Shown piece after piece: positions 9,501 through 20,387 of a stretch of 43,355 nucleotides of DNA. Source of the stretch: Alphaproteobacteria bacterium (lineage in GTDB: Bacteria; Pseudomonadota; Alphaproteobacteria; UBA2136; UBA6156). Position 1 is the stretch's first letter; every line of letters begins with the position of its first letter. Location of the stretch: contig JAIXUT010000070.1 in assembly GCA_027483385.1 (NCBI GenBank), forward strand, positions 1 through 43,355, in the 5' to 3' direction. The translations under genes were made by a program, and so were the position numbers. Below the pieces are notes generated by a model. The model was not told where the DNA came from. It worked only from the letters and a program-made list of their open reading frames with translations, and made no database searches.

Positions 9501-10048
9501 CCAAATTGTTGCGTGAGGCGGTGCAAACCAAACAGCGCCAACAGGCCCAGAAAAATAAGGAAGCTACCGCCGCACTGCCCGCCACACCACTGGTATTGGC
9601 GGCGGAAAACGTAACGCTGAAATTGGGCGCGAGCTACCTGATCCCCGCCAGCTACGTGCCGGATGAAGCCTTGCGCTTGCAGCTGTACCGCCAGCTGGCC
9701 GCCGCCACGAATTCTGAATCCTTGGCCGCATGCGGTGCCGAGCTGCGCGACCGCTTTGGCGCCCACCCCCCCGAAGTTGCCGCGCTGTTGCAGGTGGTGG
9801 GGCTGCGCAATCGCGCGGCATTGCTGAACATCGCCAAAGTGGAAGTGGGTGAGAAGGCCACGGCGGTGAGCTTCCATAAGGGCCGTTTTGGTAACCCGGA
9901 TGGGTTAATCACGCTCATGCAAAAGCTGGCAGGAGTGGTGCAGGTGCGGCCCGACAGCAGCATTGTCTGGCACCGCCGCCTGGCCGATGACCCGTTAATC
10001 GGGGTAGGGGTGATTTTAAGCGAGCTTGAAGGGGTGGCAGCTGCTTAA
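6575..10048 (+). CDS. mfd: Transcription-repair coupling factor Mfd
   Basis: Mfd removes RNA polymerase stalled at DNA lesions and recruits the UvrABC excision system. The 1157-residue protein has the UvrB-like N-terminal module (EYPNWDVMPYDRLGP), the RNA-polymerase interaction domain (GDYVVHEAHGIGQYVGL), Walker A VVGDVGFGKTE, the helicase motif IIDEEQRFG, motif III SATPIPRT, motif VI QLRGRVGRS and a C-terminal D7 domain. The track's start at 6488 would overlap sdhE heavily. The ATG at 6575, four bases after the sdhE stop, gives MKELFAQFKKHG and the usual length. Its stop TAA abuts the convergent stop of the next gene (TAATTA). uvrA and uvrD are also in this window. Confidence 0.96.
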   Translation: MKELFAQFKKHGTSTATQVPPSAWPWLAAQTYKAVKTPLLLVAPDQGLVGTMAASLRALLPETEVLEYPNWDVMPYDRLGPEAAIVAARQQVLQAVQQPNYAGVVVASLPSLALRCHPAVASPLTLKVGQQMPLARLQKTLAEFGYSRTEVVQHSGTFAVRGGLLDCWPPTLEQPVRLDFFDTELEQIRTFDASSQQSLGRLETVTLPPASELLTPARIETFRTRYREIFAAEMQGTTDEIYADVSAGIWPADAGQLAPLLQAEPWPNLLAALPKPTTLIVPHDAAAQLSAWYSLALGAQQSRADAAKQEVGGRVLRALPPEILMLPPEQLQANLQAFQQLHLTAFGDAGGQSAGLLAQMLPPGNRHAALEAAIKKVQARLQEGWAVVLTAPHAEGLKLFLRALENGGLAAPRLLPEFGFKAGLQACVAPFTAGFEDLENRLSVLTEADIFGARLGSGKPKSRTRTAEEIMATLSTLKDGDYVVHEAHGIGQYVGLVALNVGGTQQEFIKLIYAGDDRLFVPIEQLGLVSRYKGAEAGAVNLDRLGTGGWETRKAKVRADLLAMADELLATAAARSLTERPPVGVVGGLYDEFCAGFPYELTPDQARVVGEVEADFAAGTPMDRLVVGDVGFGKTEVALRAAFLVAQSGRQVAVVCPTTLLARQHAQVFAERFGAVGQGVGHLSRLVTTAEASKTKAALATGACKVVIGTHALLAKGMKFANLGLVIIDEEQRFGVAHKEKLKALKGDIDVLTLSATPIPRTLQLAVGGVRQLSLIATPPVDRHAVQTHVLPWDTPTLQGALSRELGRGGQAYVVAPHVEDLPKLAKAIAEFLPHARLAIAHGQLPETELERVMLAFYAHEVDILIATTIIESGLDVPRANTLVVTRADRFGLAQLYQLRGRVGRSTAQAFAYFILPEGGFGQGQGAIRLSLLQQLQGLGAGLTLANYDMDLRGFGNVLGKEQSGNIRDIGFELYAKLLREAVQTKQRQQAQKNKEATAALPATPLVLAAENVTLKLGASYLIPASYVPDEALRLQLYRQLAAATNSESLAACGAELRDRFGAHPPEVAALLQVVGLRNRAALLNIAKVEVGEKATAVSFHKGRFGNPDGLITLMQKLAGVVQVRPDSSIVWHRRLADDPLIGVGVILSELEGVAAA

Positions 10049-10741
10049 TTAATGCAGCACGCGCCCGCCTTTGCGGGGGGCTTGGTCGTCGTTCGGGCGG
10101 GATTCGTCTTCCAGTACAGCCACGCTGTCTTCACGGGTTTTGGTGTGCTTGGCTTTGGGAATATGCCGCTGCACGGCCTGCCAGACCGTGCGGTGGGTGG
10201 GGGAAACCTGGGCGCTGCCGATGGCATTTTCGGCCACCAAGACCAGCTCTAAGTTCTCGGCCAGCTCCAGCGTTTCCAGCTGATTGGGGCGCAGTTCGGC
10301 CACGTAGGCCAAAATTTGCAACGGCAACTGGGCGCCGGTGTCTTCATCGGTCATGGCCAGCAGTGGGGTGGCGGCCACGGCATCGGCGGCAAAGGTGCGG
10401 GAGGGCAGCAGATTGGTAAAGGTTTCGCTTAATTGGCGCTGCAGCGTGTGGCGCAGCGCGGTGGGCATATCCGGGTGCTTGCCAAGCCCTAGGCAGCTGA
10501 CAAACCGCGCCCGGGTGTCGTTCCCCACTTTGGGGCGCACCATAAGCAACTGCCGCTGGCCGCCCTGCCACAGCCACAGTACGGCCACACCCGCCAGCCC
10601 CACGGCATGGGCGGGGGCGAGCATCACGGGGCGTTCATAAAGCTTCGAAAAGACTTGATTCACCAAGCTTTGCCGCAAAGTTACCCACTGCTGCCAAAAT
10701 AACTGTAACGGCAGCTGCAACGGCTTTAATAGGTTTTGCAT
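10049..10741 (-). CDS. Uncharacterised protein (weak Nudix-like resemblance)
   Basis: I do not recognise this 230-residue protein with confidence. I chose the ATG at 10741 because GGGAG lies about eight bases upstream; the track's longer start at 10789 lacks support. The N-terminus is amphipathic (LLKPLQLPLQLFWQQWVTL). The centre reads as an alpha/beta fold: a hydrophobic strand (GVAVLWLWQG), a conserved-looking RPKVGND turn, FVSCLGLGKHPD, then a helix RQLSETFTNLLP. That layout vaguely resembles Nudix-fold proteins, but no GX5EX7REUXEEXGU box is present, so catalysis is doubtful. The tail (REDSVAVLEDESRPNDDQ) is polar and probably disordered. It is convergent with mfd with no spacing and divergent from a small membrane protein. 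Confidence 0.6.
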   Translation of the reverse strand: MQNLLKPLQLPLQLFWQQWVTLRQSLVNQVFSKLYERPVMLAPAHAVGLAGVAVLWLWQGGQRQLLMVRPKVGNDTRARFVSCLGLGKHPDMPTALRHTLQRQLSETFTNLLPSRTFAADAVAATPLLAMTDEDTGAQLPLQILAYVAELRPNQLETLELAENLELVLVAENAIGSAQVSPTHRTVWQAVQRHIPKAKHTKTREDSVAVLEDESRPNDDQAPRKGGRVLH

Positions 10742-10834
10742 AAAATCTCCCAACACGTTCTTTATAGGCGCCTTCCGGCAGGCCGACAAGAGGGGGGGCT
10801 TGCGCCCCGCCTACGGCTGCCCCACATTAGGGCC

Positions 10835-11053
10835 ATGACAGTTCTGTTTGGTCTTGCCCTGATTGCGCTTTTCATGCTGGCCTATGGCTATGGCCTGGTT
10901 GCCGCCTTTGCCATGTGGGCCATGGCGCTGGCGATGATTTTTTTGAACCCCGTGCCCGACCAAACCCTGACAATGTGGCTGGTGGTGGCAGGGCTTGCCG
11001 TCTTTGTCATTCAATTGGCGCTAGGCCTTAAGCCAGAAGAAAAGAAAAAATAG
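10835..11053 (+). CDS. Small two-helix membrane protein
   Basis: The 72-residue product begins MTVLFGLALIALF and has two long hydrophobic segments separated by a short NPVPDQ turn, ending in a charged KPEEKKK tail that is probably cytoplasmic. The track's longer start (10736) would run into the promoter region of the divergent gene, and the ATG at 10835 is preceded by a weak AGGG. It lies 68 bp upstream of uvrD. I do not recognise a family and nothing indicates a function. Confidence 0.6.
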   Translation: MTVLFGLALIALFMLAYGYGLVAAFAMWAMALAMIFLNPVPDQTLTMWLVVAGLAVFVIQLALGLKPEEKKK

Positions 11054-11121
11054 CCCCCACGGCGGGCAGATTTAGATAGCTTTGGGCTAGGCTGCCCAAG
11101 CGTTTCGGCCTAATGTAAGCC

Positions 11122-13485
11122 ATGCTTGCCCTTTTTGAAGATTCCCGCCCCAACCCCTACGCCGCCTTGCTGGAAGGCCTTAACCCGCAGCAGCAGGCGG
11201 CGGTGCAGCATACCGAAGGGCCGCTGCTGGTGCTGGCTGGTGCAGGGACTGGCAAAACGGCGGTTCTCACGCGCCGGATTGCCTATATTTTGCTGACCCA
11301 AAGCGCCCAGCCGCAGGAAATTCTGGCCGTGACCTTCACCAACAAAGCGGCGAAGGAAATGGCCCACCGCACCGAGCAGCTGATTGGCTACCCGCCCAGC
11401 GGTATGTGGCTTGGCACTTTTCACCGTCTGGGCGTGCGGTTTTTGCGGGCCCATGCCGAGGCGGCAGGGCTACAAACGGGGTTTAATATTCTCGATACTG
11501 ACGACGTGAACCGCCTGGTGGTGCAGCTGGCGAAGGATTTTGACCTGGATAGTGCGCAGTACCCGCCGCGCCTGTTGGTCAGCTTGTTAAGCCGCTACAA
11601 GGATTACGGCTGGGCGCCAAGCGAAGTGCCGACCGACCAACTGGGCAGCCTGGGCGCCCGCATGCAGCGGTTTTATGAAGCGTACCAGAACCAATTGCGA
11701 GCCCTCAATGCCGTGGATTTTGGCGACCTGCTGCTGCAGCCCCTGCGGGTGCTGGAGCGCGAGGCCAGCATTCGGGAGCACTACCAAACCAGCCTGAAAT
11801 ATATTTTGGTGGATGAGTATCAAGACACCAACGTGGTGCAGTACCGCTGGTTGCAGCTGCTGGCCGCCAAGCACAAAAACCTGTGCGTGGTGGGGGATGA
11901 CGACCAAAGCATTTATAGCTGGCGCGGCGCGCAGGTGGCGAATATTTTACGCTTTGAAAAGGATTACGGCGGCACCAACGGTGGCGTTGAAGTGGTGCGG
12001 CTGGAACAGAACTACCGCAGCACGGGGCATATTCTGGCGGCTGCGAACGGGATTATTGGCCATAACCAGCAGCGCCACGGCAAGGAACTGTGGACAGACG
12101 CAGGCGACGGCGACAAGGTGGAATTGCATGCGTGCTTCGATGACCGCGAGGAAGCCCGCTTTGTGGCCGAAACGGCAGCTAAATTTGCCCGCAGCGGTGG
12201 CAAGTTTCAGCAGGTGGCGGCCTTGGTGCGCACGGCAGCCCAAACGCGTAGCTTGGAAGAAGCCCTGATTCGGAGCGGCATTCCGTACATTGTGGTAGGA
12301 GGTTTAAAATTTTACGAGCGTAAGGAAATCCGGGACGCCTTGGCCTACTTGCGGCTGGTGGTGCAGCCGCGTGATGACTTGGCCTTTATGCGGATTATTA
12401 ATGTGCCGCGCCGCAGTGTGGGCGAGGTGACGATGGCCACCATTACGGCGGCCGCGCGGGAACATAGTGAAAGCCTACTGGCCGCCACCGCACGCTTGCA
12501 CGCAGCGGGCGAGTGGGGCGGAAAACTTGGCGCTGCGTTGGGTACGTTTTTGGAGCAACTGAAAAACTGGCAACTGCTGGCCCAGACCACCAGCCCCGAC
12601 CAGCTGGCCGAGCGCGTGCTGGAAGAAAGCGGTTACTTGGCCATGCTGCGCGATGACAAGGAAAACAGTAAAGCCGATGGCGACGGCGCCGACGGCAAAG
12701 CGCGGATTGAGAACCTGAAAGAATTGCTGCGCGCGCTGCAGGAATACCCAGATGTGCCGAGTTTTCTTGATCACGTCGCGCTGGTGGCCGACGCCGACAC
12801 CAAGGCCGATGGCGATAACATGAGCCTGATGACCATGCACGCCGCCAAGGGGCTGGAATTCCCGCTGGTATTTTTGCCGGGCTTTGAGGAAGGGCTGTTT
12901 CCAAACCAGCGCGCGCTGAACGAGGAAGGCCAAAAAGGGCTGGAAGAAGAGCGCCGGCTGGCCTACGTGGCGCTGACCCGTGCGCGGCAGAAGCTGATTA
13001 TTTCCTACGCCAATGCGCGGCGCCTGTGGGGCCAGATGCTGCCAGGCGCCCCCAGCCGCTTTTTAAGTGAAATCCCGCCCGCGCATTTGCAAATTGTGAA
13101 CAGCGGGATGGCGCGGCCCAACTATGGTTTTGCCAGTGGAGGCGGCTACGGCAGTTCCCCAAATTATGGGGGCAGTGCGTATGGCGGCCAGCGGCCAGCG
13201 GTGGGCAGCCGCGCCGACTCCCGCACCAGCAAGTACGGCGGCAGCGACTACGCCAGGTCGGCCACGCCATTGGTGCCGCTGACCAATGCGCCCAGCCAAA
13301 CTACACCGAGCCTGAGCGACGCCAACTGGCAGGTGGGGGAAAAGGTCTTTCATCAAAAATTTGGCAACGGGCGGCTGTTGGCGGTAGAAGGTAACGGCGA
13401 GGCCGCACGGCTCACCGTCAATTTCACCCACGCGGGCAACAAAACGCTGGTGGCGGGTTTGGCGAAACTGGAAAAGGTGGCCTAG
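11122..13485 (+). CDS. uvrD: ATP-dependent DNA helicase UvrD/PcrA
   Basis: This 787-residue superfamily 1A helicase acts in nucleotide excision and mismatch repair by unwinding the incised strand. Motifs appear in order: Walker A AGAGTGKT, motif Ia VTFTNKAAKEM, Walker B VDEYQDTN, motif III GDDDQSIYSWRGA, motif IV EQNYRST, motif V MTMHAAKGLEFP and motif VI VALTRARQK. After about residue 660 comes a Gly/Tyr/Ser-rich linker (GFASGGGYGSSPNYGG), then a C-terminal Tudor-like module (VFHQKFGNGRLLAVEGNG) of the kind PcrA and UvrD use to contact RNA polymerase. The EEP-family gene starts four bases after its stop, so the two are probably cotranscribed. Whether to call it uvrD or pcrA is convention. 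Confidence 0.95.
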   Translation: MLALFEDSRPNPYAALLEGLNPQQQAAVQHTEGPLLVLAGAGTGKTAVLTRRIAYILLTQSAQPQEILAVTFTNKAAKEMAHRTEQLIGYPPSGMWLGTFHRLGVRFLRAHAEAAGLQTGFNILDTDDVNRLVVQLAKDFDLDSAQYPPRLLVSLLSRYKDYGWAPSEVPTDQLGSLGARMQRFYEAYQNQLRALNAVDFGDLLLQPLRVLEREASIREHYQTSLKYILVDEYQDTNVVQYRWLQLLAAKHKNLCVVGDDDQSIYSWRGAQVANILRFEKDYGGTNGGVEVVRLEQNYRSTGHILAAANGIIGHNQQRHGKELWTDAGDGDKVELHACFDDREEARFVAETAAKFARSGGKFQQVAALVRTAAQTRSLEEALIRSGIPYIVVGGLKFYERKEIRDALAYLRLVVQPRDDLAFMRIINVPRRSVGEVTMATITAAAREHSESLLAATARLHAAGEWGGKLGAALGTFLEQLKNWQLLAQTTSPDQLAERVLEESGYLAMLRDDKENSKADGDGADGKARIENLKELLRALQEYPDVPSFLDHVALVADADTKADGDNMSLMTMHAAKGLEFPLVFLPGFEEGLFPNQRALNEEGQKGLEEERRLAYVALTRARQKLIISYANARRLWGQMLPGAPSRFLSEIPPAHLQIVNSGMARPNYGFASGGGYGSSPNYGGSAYGGQRPAVGSRADSRTSKYGGSDYARSATPLVPLTNAPSQTTPSLSDANWQVGEKVFHQKFGNGRLLAVEGNGEAARLTVNFTHAGNKTLVAGLAKLEKVA

Positions 13486-13488
13486 GCA

Positions 13489-14343
13489 ATGGAACTTTTA
13501 AACTGGTTCTGGGTGATGCTGCACAGCCTGGCTTATGGGGTGGTGCTGGGTTTAATTTTGGCGCTGCTTTTCACCCTTTGGGCCTGGCGGGCGGGGTACG
13601 GCTGGCAAAGTTTGTGGGGCGTGGTGCTGGCAGGGGCAGTGGTGCTGGTACTGGCGGCAGGCCTTGGGGTTTTGTTGCCAACCGCAGCGCCCGCGCTGCC
13701 GCAAGGTTCTAGCCTGCGGGTGGCACAGCTCAATACCCTATTTTACACTGCCGCACGCCCTGAAAAGTTAGCTTTTGCTGCGCGCAGCGGGGCCCAGGTG
13801 GTGAGCCTGCAGGAGGTGAACCCGGCATTGGCGGCGCAGCTGCCAAGCATCAGTGGCACCTACCCGTTTCAACTGCTAACCCGCGACCGTTTGCCCATGG
13901 CGCTGTTAAGTATTTACCCGCTCACCCGCACCCAGGCGTGGGGCGAGCGGGCAGTGATGTACCATGTGGCGCGGCCTGCTTTGCAGGGCGGCGCGTTTTA
14001 TGTCCTGCAGGCCCATTCGCAGTCGCCTTACAGTATCGCGGCAGTGCGCGAACGCGATGCGACTTTAAATACGCTGATGAAAGCTCTCCCCAATCTGCCA
14101 CGGCCCCTGCTGCTGGTGGGTGATTTCAATACCGTGCCATGGGACGCTGCCCTTGCTCCCCTGCAAGGCCAATTCAAGCTAGCGGGCGACTGGCGCGGCT
14201 GGCTGCCAAGCTTCCCAAGCTTTATACCCTTAACCCCGATCGACCACCTCTGGGCCTCGGTACCGCACTGGCCTGAGTCTTCGGTGCAGCGGGTGCGCGT
14301 GGCGGGGAGTGACCATGTGGGGCTGGTGGTGGATTTTAAATAA
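13489..14343 (+). CDS. Membrane-anchored endonuclease/exonuclease/phosphatase family protein
   Basis: The 284-residue protein starts with two or three hydrophobic helices (about residues 8-65) and then an EEP-fold domain like that of YafD. The catalytic motifs are visible: RVAQLNTLF, LQEV, GDFNTVPWD, PIDHLW and the terminal GSDHVGLVVDF with the catalytic Asp-His. EEP enzymes are metal-dependent phosphodiesterases acting on nucleic acids, phospholipids or phosphorylated small molecules. The membrane anchor makes an envelope-side substrate likely, but it is not identified. It follows uvrD by four bases; its lack of a Shine-Dalgarno suggests translational coupling. Confidence 0.8.
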   Translation: MELLNWFWVMLHSLAYGVVLGLILALLFTLWAWRAGYGWQSLWGVVLAGAVVLVLAAGLGVLLPTAAPALPQGSSLRVAQLNTLFYTAARPEKLAFAARSGAQVVSLQEVNPALAAQLPSISGTYPFQLLTRDRLPMALLSIYPLTRTQAWGERAVMYHVARPALQGGAFYVLQAHSQSPYSIAAVRERDATLNTLMKALPNLPRPLLLVGDFNTVPWDAALAPLQGQFKLAGDWRGWLPSFPSFIPLTPIDHLWASVPHWPESSVQRVRVAGSDHVGLVVDFK

Positions 14344-14374
14344 AAAGGGCCCCGCTCCGGAAAAGGAGCGGGAC
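14342..14374 (-). terminator. Rho-independent terminator
   Basis: Read on the minus strand, GGTCCCGCTCC pairs with GGAGCGGGGCC across a TTTTCC loop (11 bp, one G-T pair) and is followed by CTTTTT. It lies 26 bp past the stop of the exported-protein gene, so it ends that transcript. On the plus strand no T-run follows. Confidence 0.85.
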
Positions 14375-14399
14375 CAAGGACACGGGTAATAGCCAGCAG

Positions 14400-14957
14400 T
14401 CAGCGAGAGACCACCCGTTTGGCTGGAAGGGAAACATGGTAGAGGTTGCTGAAGCCGCTGCCAGTTGTCCACAGCCGACCCGTGATGCTGTCCGCTTCAC
14501 GCCTCGTGATAAAAAGGAGGCGATTTTGAGTCAGCACCGTGGGAGAACCACGGAGTTGAAAAGATAACACCCTGCAGGACAGCGAAATCACATCGGCTGG
14601 GCGTTCTTCTGGCAAGTCTCCTGCAAAAGTGCCGCACTTGATGAAATTGTCGACACTCACGGCAATTTCGTCGGTGGCCATTTCAGTGACCCACAGCGGA
14701 ACTTTGTAGGCGTTTTCACGCAGCCACGGCATCAGTTTTGCCCAATCACTCTGCGCCGGTACCCGCGATGAAGAACGCGATGAAGGTGCGGTGAAGCCTA
14801 AACGCAGCCCCATCATCGAGATGAGATGATCGGCATGCGCTTGCGTCAGCTCGTAGGGCTTGGGCGGTGGCAGGGGGGTGGCCAAGGCCGCGCCTCCCAT
14901 CATCAGGCCCGCGTTTCCAAAAACTAGGCACAGCAAGATAACTTTCAGGATCTTCAT
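14400..14957 (-). CDS. Exported protein of unknown function
   Basis: The track's 231-residue frame has an upstream extension with no support. The ATG at 14957 has GGAGGG close upstream and gives a 185-residue protein opening with a clear Sec signal peptide, MKILKVILLCLVFGNAGLMM, with probable cleavage after GGAALA. The mature part begins with a Pro-rich patch (TPLPPPKPYE), has a Ser/Arg run (SSRSSSR), and continues as a mixed alpha/beta sequence with two Cys residues (KCGTF and LSCRV) that could form a periplasmic disulfide. I do not recognise the family. It is a monocistronic unit with a good ribosome site and its own terminator, divergent from kdsA. Confidence 0.7.
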   Translation of the reverse strand: MKILKVILLCLVFGNAGLMMGGAALATPLPPPKPYELTQAHADHLISMMGLRLGFTAPSSRSSSRVPAQSDWAKLMPWLRENAYKVPLWVTEMATDEIAVSVDNFIKCGTFAGDLPEERPADVISLSCRVLSFQLRGSPTVLTQNRLLFITRREADSITGRLWTTGSGFSNLYHVSLPAKRVVSR

Positions 14958-15009
14958 GTCAGCCCTCCAAGCAGACAGATTAAGGAAACGCGGTGATGAT
15001 ACGAAGCAG

Positions 15010-15028
15010 TAAGCTTGCCGAAAGCTTA
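15010..15028. promoter_or_regulatory. Inverted repeat in the kdsA divergent intergenic region
   Basis: TAAGCTT, five bases, then AAGCTTA form a perfect 7-bp inverted repeat 53 bp upstream of the kdsA ATG. It may be an operator, but with one occurrence and no T-run that is a guess. Confidence 0.25.
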
Positions 15029-15080
15029 TTTGCTGCACAAGGGGGTGGCCCAACTTTCTTTTTTTTGGCAGGATGCGCCT

Positions 15081-15932
15081 ATGAAGACTTTGCATCTCGG
15101 CGCCAGTGGCGTGCAGCCAGTGTTAATGGCGCAAAACCTGCCACTGGTGCTGATAGCGGGCACCTGTGCGCTGGAAAGCCGCGATACCACCCTGCGAACT
15201 GCCGAAACGCTGCAGGAGGTCTGTCAAAACCTCGGCATCGGGCTGATTTACAAGGGCAGCTTCGATAAGGCCAACCGCACCAGCGGGGCAGGGGCGAGGG
15301 GCCTTGGGCTGCATGAGGGCTTAGAAGTCTTGGCCGAAGTGCGGCGCACGTTTGGTCTGCCAGTATTAACCGACGTGCACGAAACCATTCAGGTGCCTAC
15401 CGTGGCCGAAGTGGTGGATGTGCTGCAAATCCCCGCCTTTCTGGCCCGCCAGACCGACTTACTGGTGGCCTGTGGGCAAGCGGTGGCGGGACAGGTGGGT
15501 AAGGCGGTGAACTTGAAAAAGGGCCAATTTATGGCGCCGAACGATATGACCCCCGCCGCGCAAAAAATTGCCAGCACGGGTTGCGACCAAATTATCCTCA
15601 CCGAGCGCGGTACCAGCTTTGGCTATGGCGATCTGGTGGTGGATTACCGCGGCTTTCAGATCATGGCCGCCAGTGGTTGGCCGGTGGTGTTCGATATCAC
15701 GCACAGCATCATGCGCCCCAGCGGCAAGGGCGACAGCAGCACGGGCGACCGCGCCTTTGCGCCAGCCTTGGCCCGCGCGGCGGTGGGGGTGGGCGTGGCC
15801 GGGCTGTTTGCCGAAACCCACCCCGACCCAAGCCGCGCCATTTCCGATGCCGACACGCAGCTGCCGCTGGATACTATGCACGATTTCCTGCGCCCGCTGG
15901 TCGAGCTGGATAAACTGGTGAAGGGGTGCTGA
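15081..15932 (+). CDS. kdsA: 3-deoxy-8-phosphooctulonate synthase (KDO-8-P synthase)
   Basis: KdsA condenses phosphoenolpyruvate with arabinose 5-phosphate to make KDO-8-phosphate, the precursor of the inner-core sugar of lipopolysaccharide. The 283-residue TIM barrel shows the family landmarks: VLIAGTCALES, YKGSFDKANRTS, PVLTDVHE, QIPAFLARQTDLL, NLKKGQFMAPNDM, TERGTSFGYGDLVVD and FDITHSIMRPSG. I chose the ATG at 15081 (MKTLHLGASG), with AGGA about ten bases upstream, over the track start at 15015, which adds an unconserved 22 residues. The stop TGA overlaps the next ATG by one base. Its presence implies an LPS-bearing Gram-negative. Confidence 0.95.
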   Translation: MKTLHLGASGVQPVLMAQNLPLVLIAGTCALESRDTTLRTAETLQEVCQNLGIGLIYKGSFDKANRTSGAGARGLGLHEGLEVLAEVRRTFGLPVLTDVHETIQVPTVAEVVDVLQIPAFLARQTDLLVACGQAVAGQVGKAVNLKKGQFMAPNDMTPAAQKIASTGCDQIILTERGTSFGYGDLVVDYRGFQIMAASGWPVVFDITHSIMRPSGKGDSSTGDRAFAPALARAAVGVGVAGLFAETHPDPSRAISDADTQLPLDTMHDFLRPLVELDKLVKGC

Positions 15933-16285
15933 TGCCGCATTCGGTGCTGTGGCAATGGATCGCGCCACGCTGGCGCGGCTGGGTGCTGCCCGGGATGGTG
16001 ATACTGCTTATGCTTTATACTGCTGACCAACTCTTTACCGGCGAACGCGGTATGGTAACTTGGCGCGTGATGCGCAGCCAGATTGCCGATTTGCAAGCCG
16101 ATATTGCGCAAATTGAACGCCAAAATGCTACCCTGAACGGCCAGATTGACCGCTTGAAAGGCGTGAAGCAACCCGATGGTAGTTTTTCTCCGCCCGATAA
16201 GGATTTTGTGGATGAACTGCTCCGCCGCGATTTGGGAGTATTGAAAGACGGCGAAGCGGTGATATTGCTCGAAGGAACCCGTTAA
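15932..16285 (+). CDS. ftsB: FtsB/DivIC-family septum formation initiator
   Basis: This 117-residue bitopic protein has a short cytoplasmic N-terminus, one membrane segment (GWVLPGMVILLMLYTADQLF), a coiled coil (QIADLQADIAQIERQNATLN) and a C-terminal periplasmic segment (DFVDELLRRDLGVLKDGEAV). That is the architecture of FtsB, which bridges FtsQ and FtsL in the divisome. The ATG at 15932 overlaps the kdsA stop (TGATG), so translation is probably coupled; the track's GTG two codons earlier is also possible. In many alphaproteobacteria this gene follows eno, so its position after kdsA is a local variation. Confidence 0.8.
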   Translation: MPHSVLWQWIAPRWRGWVLPGMVILLMLYTADQLFTGERGMVTWRVMRSQIADLQADIAQIERQNATLNGQIDRLKGVKQPDGSFSPPDKDFVDELLRRDLGVLKDGEAVILLEGTR

Positions 16286-16288
16286 CTC

Positions 16289-17313
16289 ATGCGCCAGGCC
16301 TACGTGGTGAGTGGTCGCTGGCGAAGAAAAATTATTTGCACCGAGCTTGTATCGCAACCTCTGATGCCAGGTACTGTGCGTGTAAAGGTGAACTATATTG
16401 GGGTTAATTTTGCCGATACCATCGTGCACAAGGGCCTTTATGCGGCGGCGAAAAACTGTACGAATATAACGCCAGGTTTTGAGTTTGTCGGTGAAGTTAT
16501 TGAAGCATCGCCACAGACGCATTTTCATAGTGGCGACAAGGTTTTTGGCCTGACATTATTTGGTGCCTACACCACTGAAATTGTTGTTACACAGGAACAA
16601 TTACGTAAAATTCCAGCTGGCTGGCAAGCGGCTGAAGCAGCAGGTATGTTGGTGGCCCACCTGACAGCCATGCATGCCCTTAAATCGGCTGCGCATTTAC
16701 AGGCTGGCGATAAAGTTTTGGTACATTCTGCTGCTGGTGGGGTAGGATTGGCGTTAACACAGCTGGCGTTGCACCGTGGTTTAACTGTGTATGGGGTGGT
16801 TGGCACAGCCTCAAAAATTGCAATCGTCAAATACTTTGGCGCAGTTGCAGTGGTTTTGAAAGATCGGTGCTGGCATGCCCTTAATTTACTGAAGGCTCCA
16901 TTATTTCAGGCAATTTTTGATAGCAATGGAATAACAACGCCACGTAAAGGTTTAGAGCATTTAAACCCAACGGGAAGCTTGGTGATATACGGCTTTGGCG
17001 ATATTCTGCCACGAAGACGTAGCATTCAGTGGCTTAAGATTTTGATGCAGGCTTGCCGCGTGCCGCGTATTTCATTGCTTAAGTTAACGGCGCATAACCA
17101 CGCTGTGGTTGGCTTTAATCTGGCGTTTTTGTTTAATCATCAGCAGCTACTGGGAACGTACTTTGACCAGCTGCTAGAATTAATGGAGCAAGGCAAAATC
17201 AAATCATTACCGAGCATCATTATGCCTTTCAATGATGTTGGGTCAGCACATGAGCTGATTTGTTCAGGCCTATCCCAGGGCAAAATTATTTTGCAAATTG
17301 ATCGGGGCTGTCC

Positions 17314-17317
<4 letters not shown>
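16289..17317 (+). CDS. MDR-superfamily NADPH:quinone oxidoreductase-like protein, low GC
   Basis: The 342-residue protein is a zinc-free medium-chain dehydrogenase/reductase of the quinone reductase/VAT-1 type. It has the GroES-like N-terminal domain ([28 protein letters not shown]) and a Rossmann domain with the nucleotide-binding turn [14 protein letters not shown]. The C-terminal half contains [10 protein letters not shown] and ends GKIILQID, like VAT-1 homologues. The substrate is not known. Its base composition stands out: sample lines are about 42-43% GC by hand count, against nearly 80% in a line of the neighbouring kdsA. It starts four bases after the ftsB stop with no clear ribosome site and overlaps the uvrA stop by three bases, as if inserted between two operons. 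Confidence 0.82.
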
Positions 17318-20286
<2,969 letters not shown>

Positions 20287-20341
20287 GAGATGTTAGTACC
20301 ACGCCTGAAATAAAGCGGGGAGGGGGAAAATTGAAAAATGT

Positions 20342-20377
20342 GCAAAAATTTACCTCCTCGGCCGGGGCCGAGGAGGT
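20342..20377 (-). terminator. Strong rho-independent terminator of the orphan operon
   Basis: Reading minus, ACCTCCTCGGCC and GGCCGAGGAGGT form a perfect 12-bp stem with a very short loop, followed by AAATTTTTGC. It lies just past the stop at 20388 and before uvrA, so it ends the two-gene transcript and separates it from uvrA. Confidence 0.85.
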
Positions 20378-20387
20378 GCGTCGTGCG

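Noticed and set aside
10794-10808. GGGGC-TTGC-GCCCC hairpin as a terminator
   Set aside because: No T-run on either side and it lies between divergent genes; probably incidental in GC-rich sequence.
11082-11099. TTGGGC-N6-GCCCAA inverted repeat upstream of uvrD as a LexA/SOS operator
   Set aside because: It does not resemble the alphaproteobacterial LexA box (GTTC-N7-GTTC) as I know it, so I assign no function.
15656-16528. Minus-strand ORF of 290 codons
   Set aside because: Antisense to kdsA, ftsB and the MDR gene; no recognisable motif.
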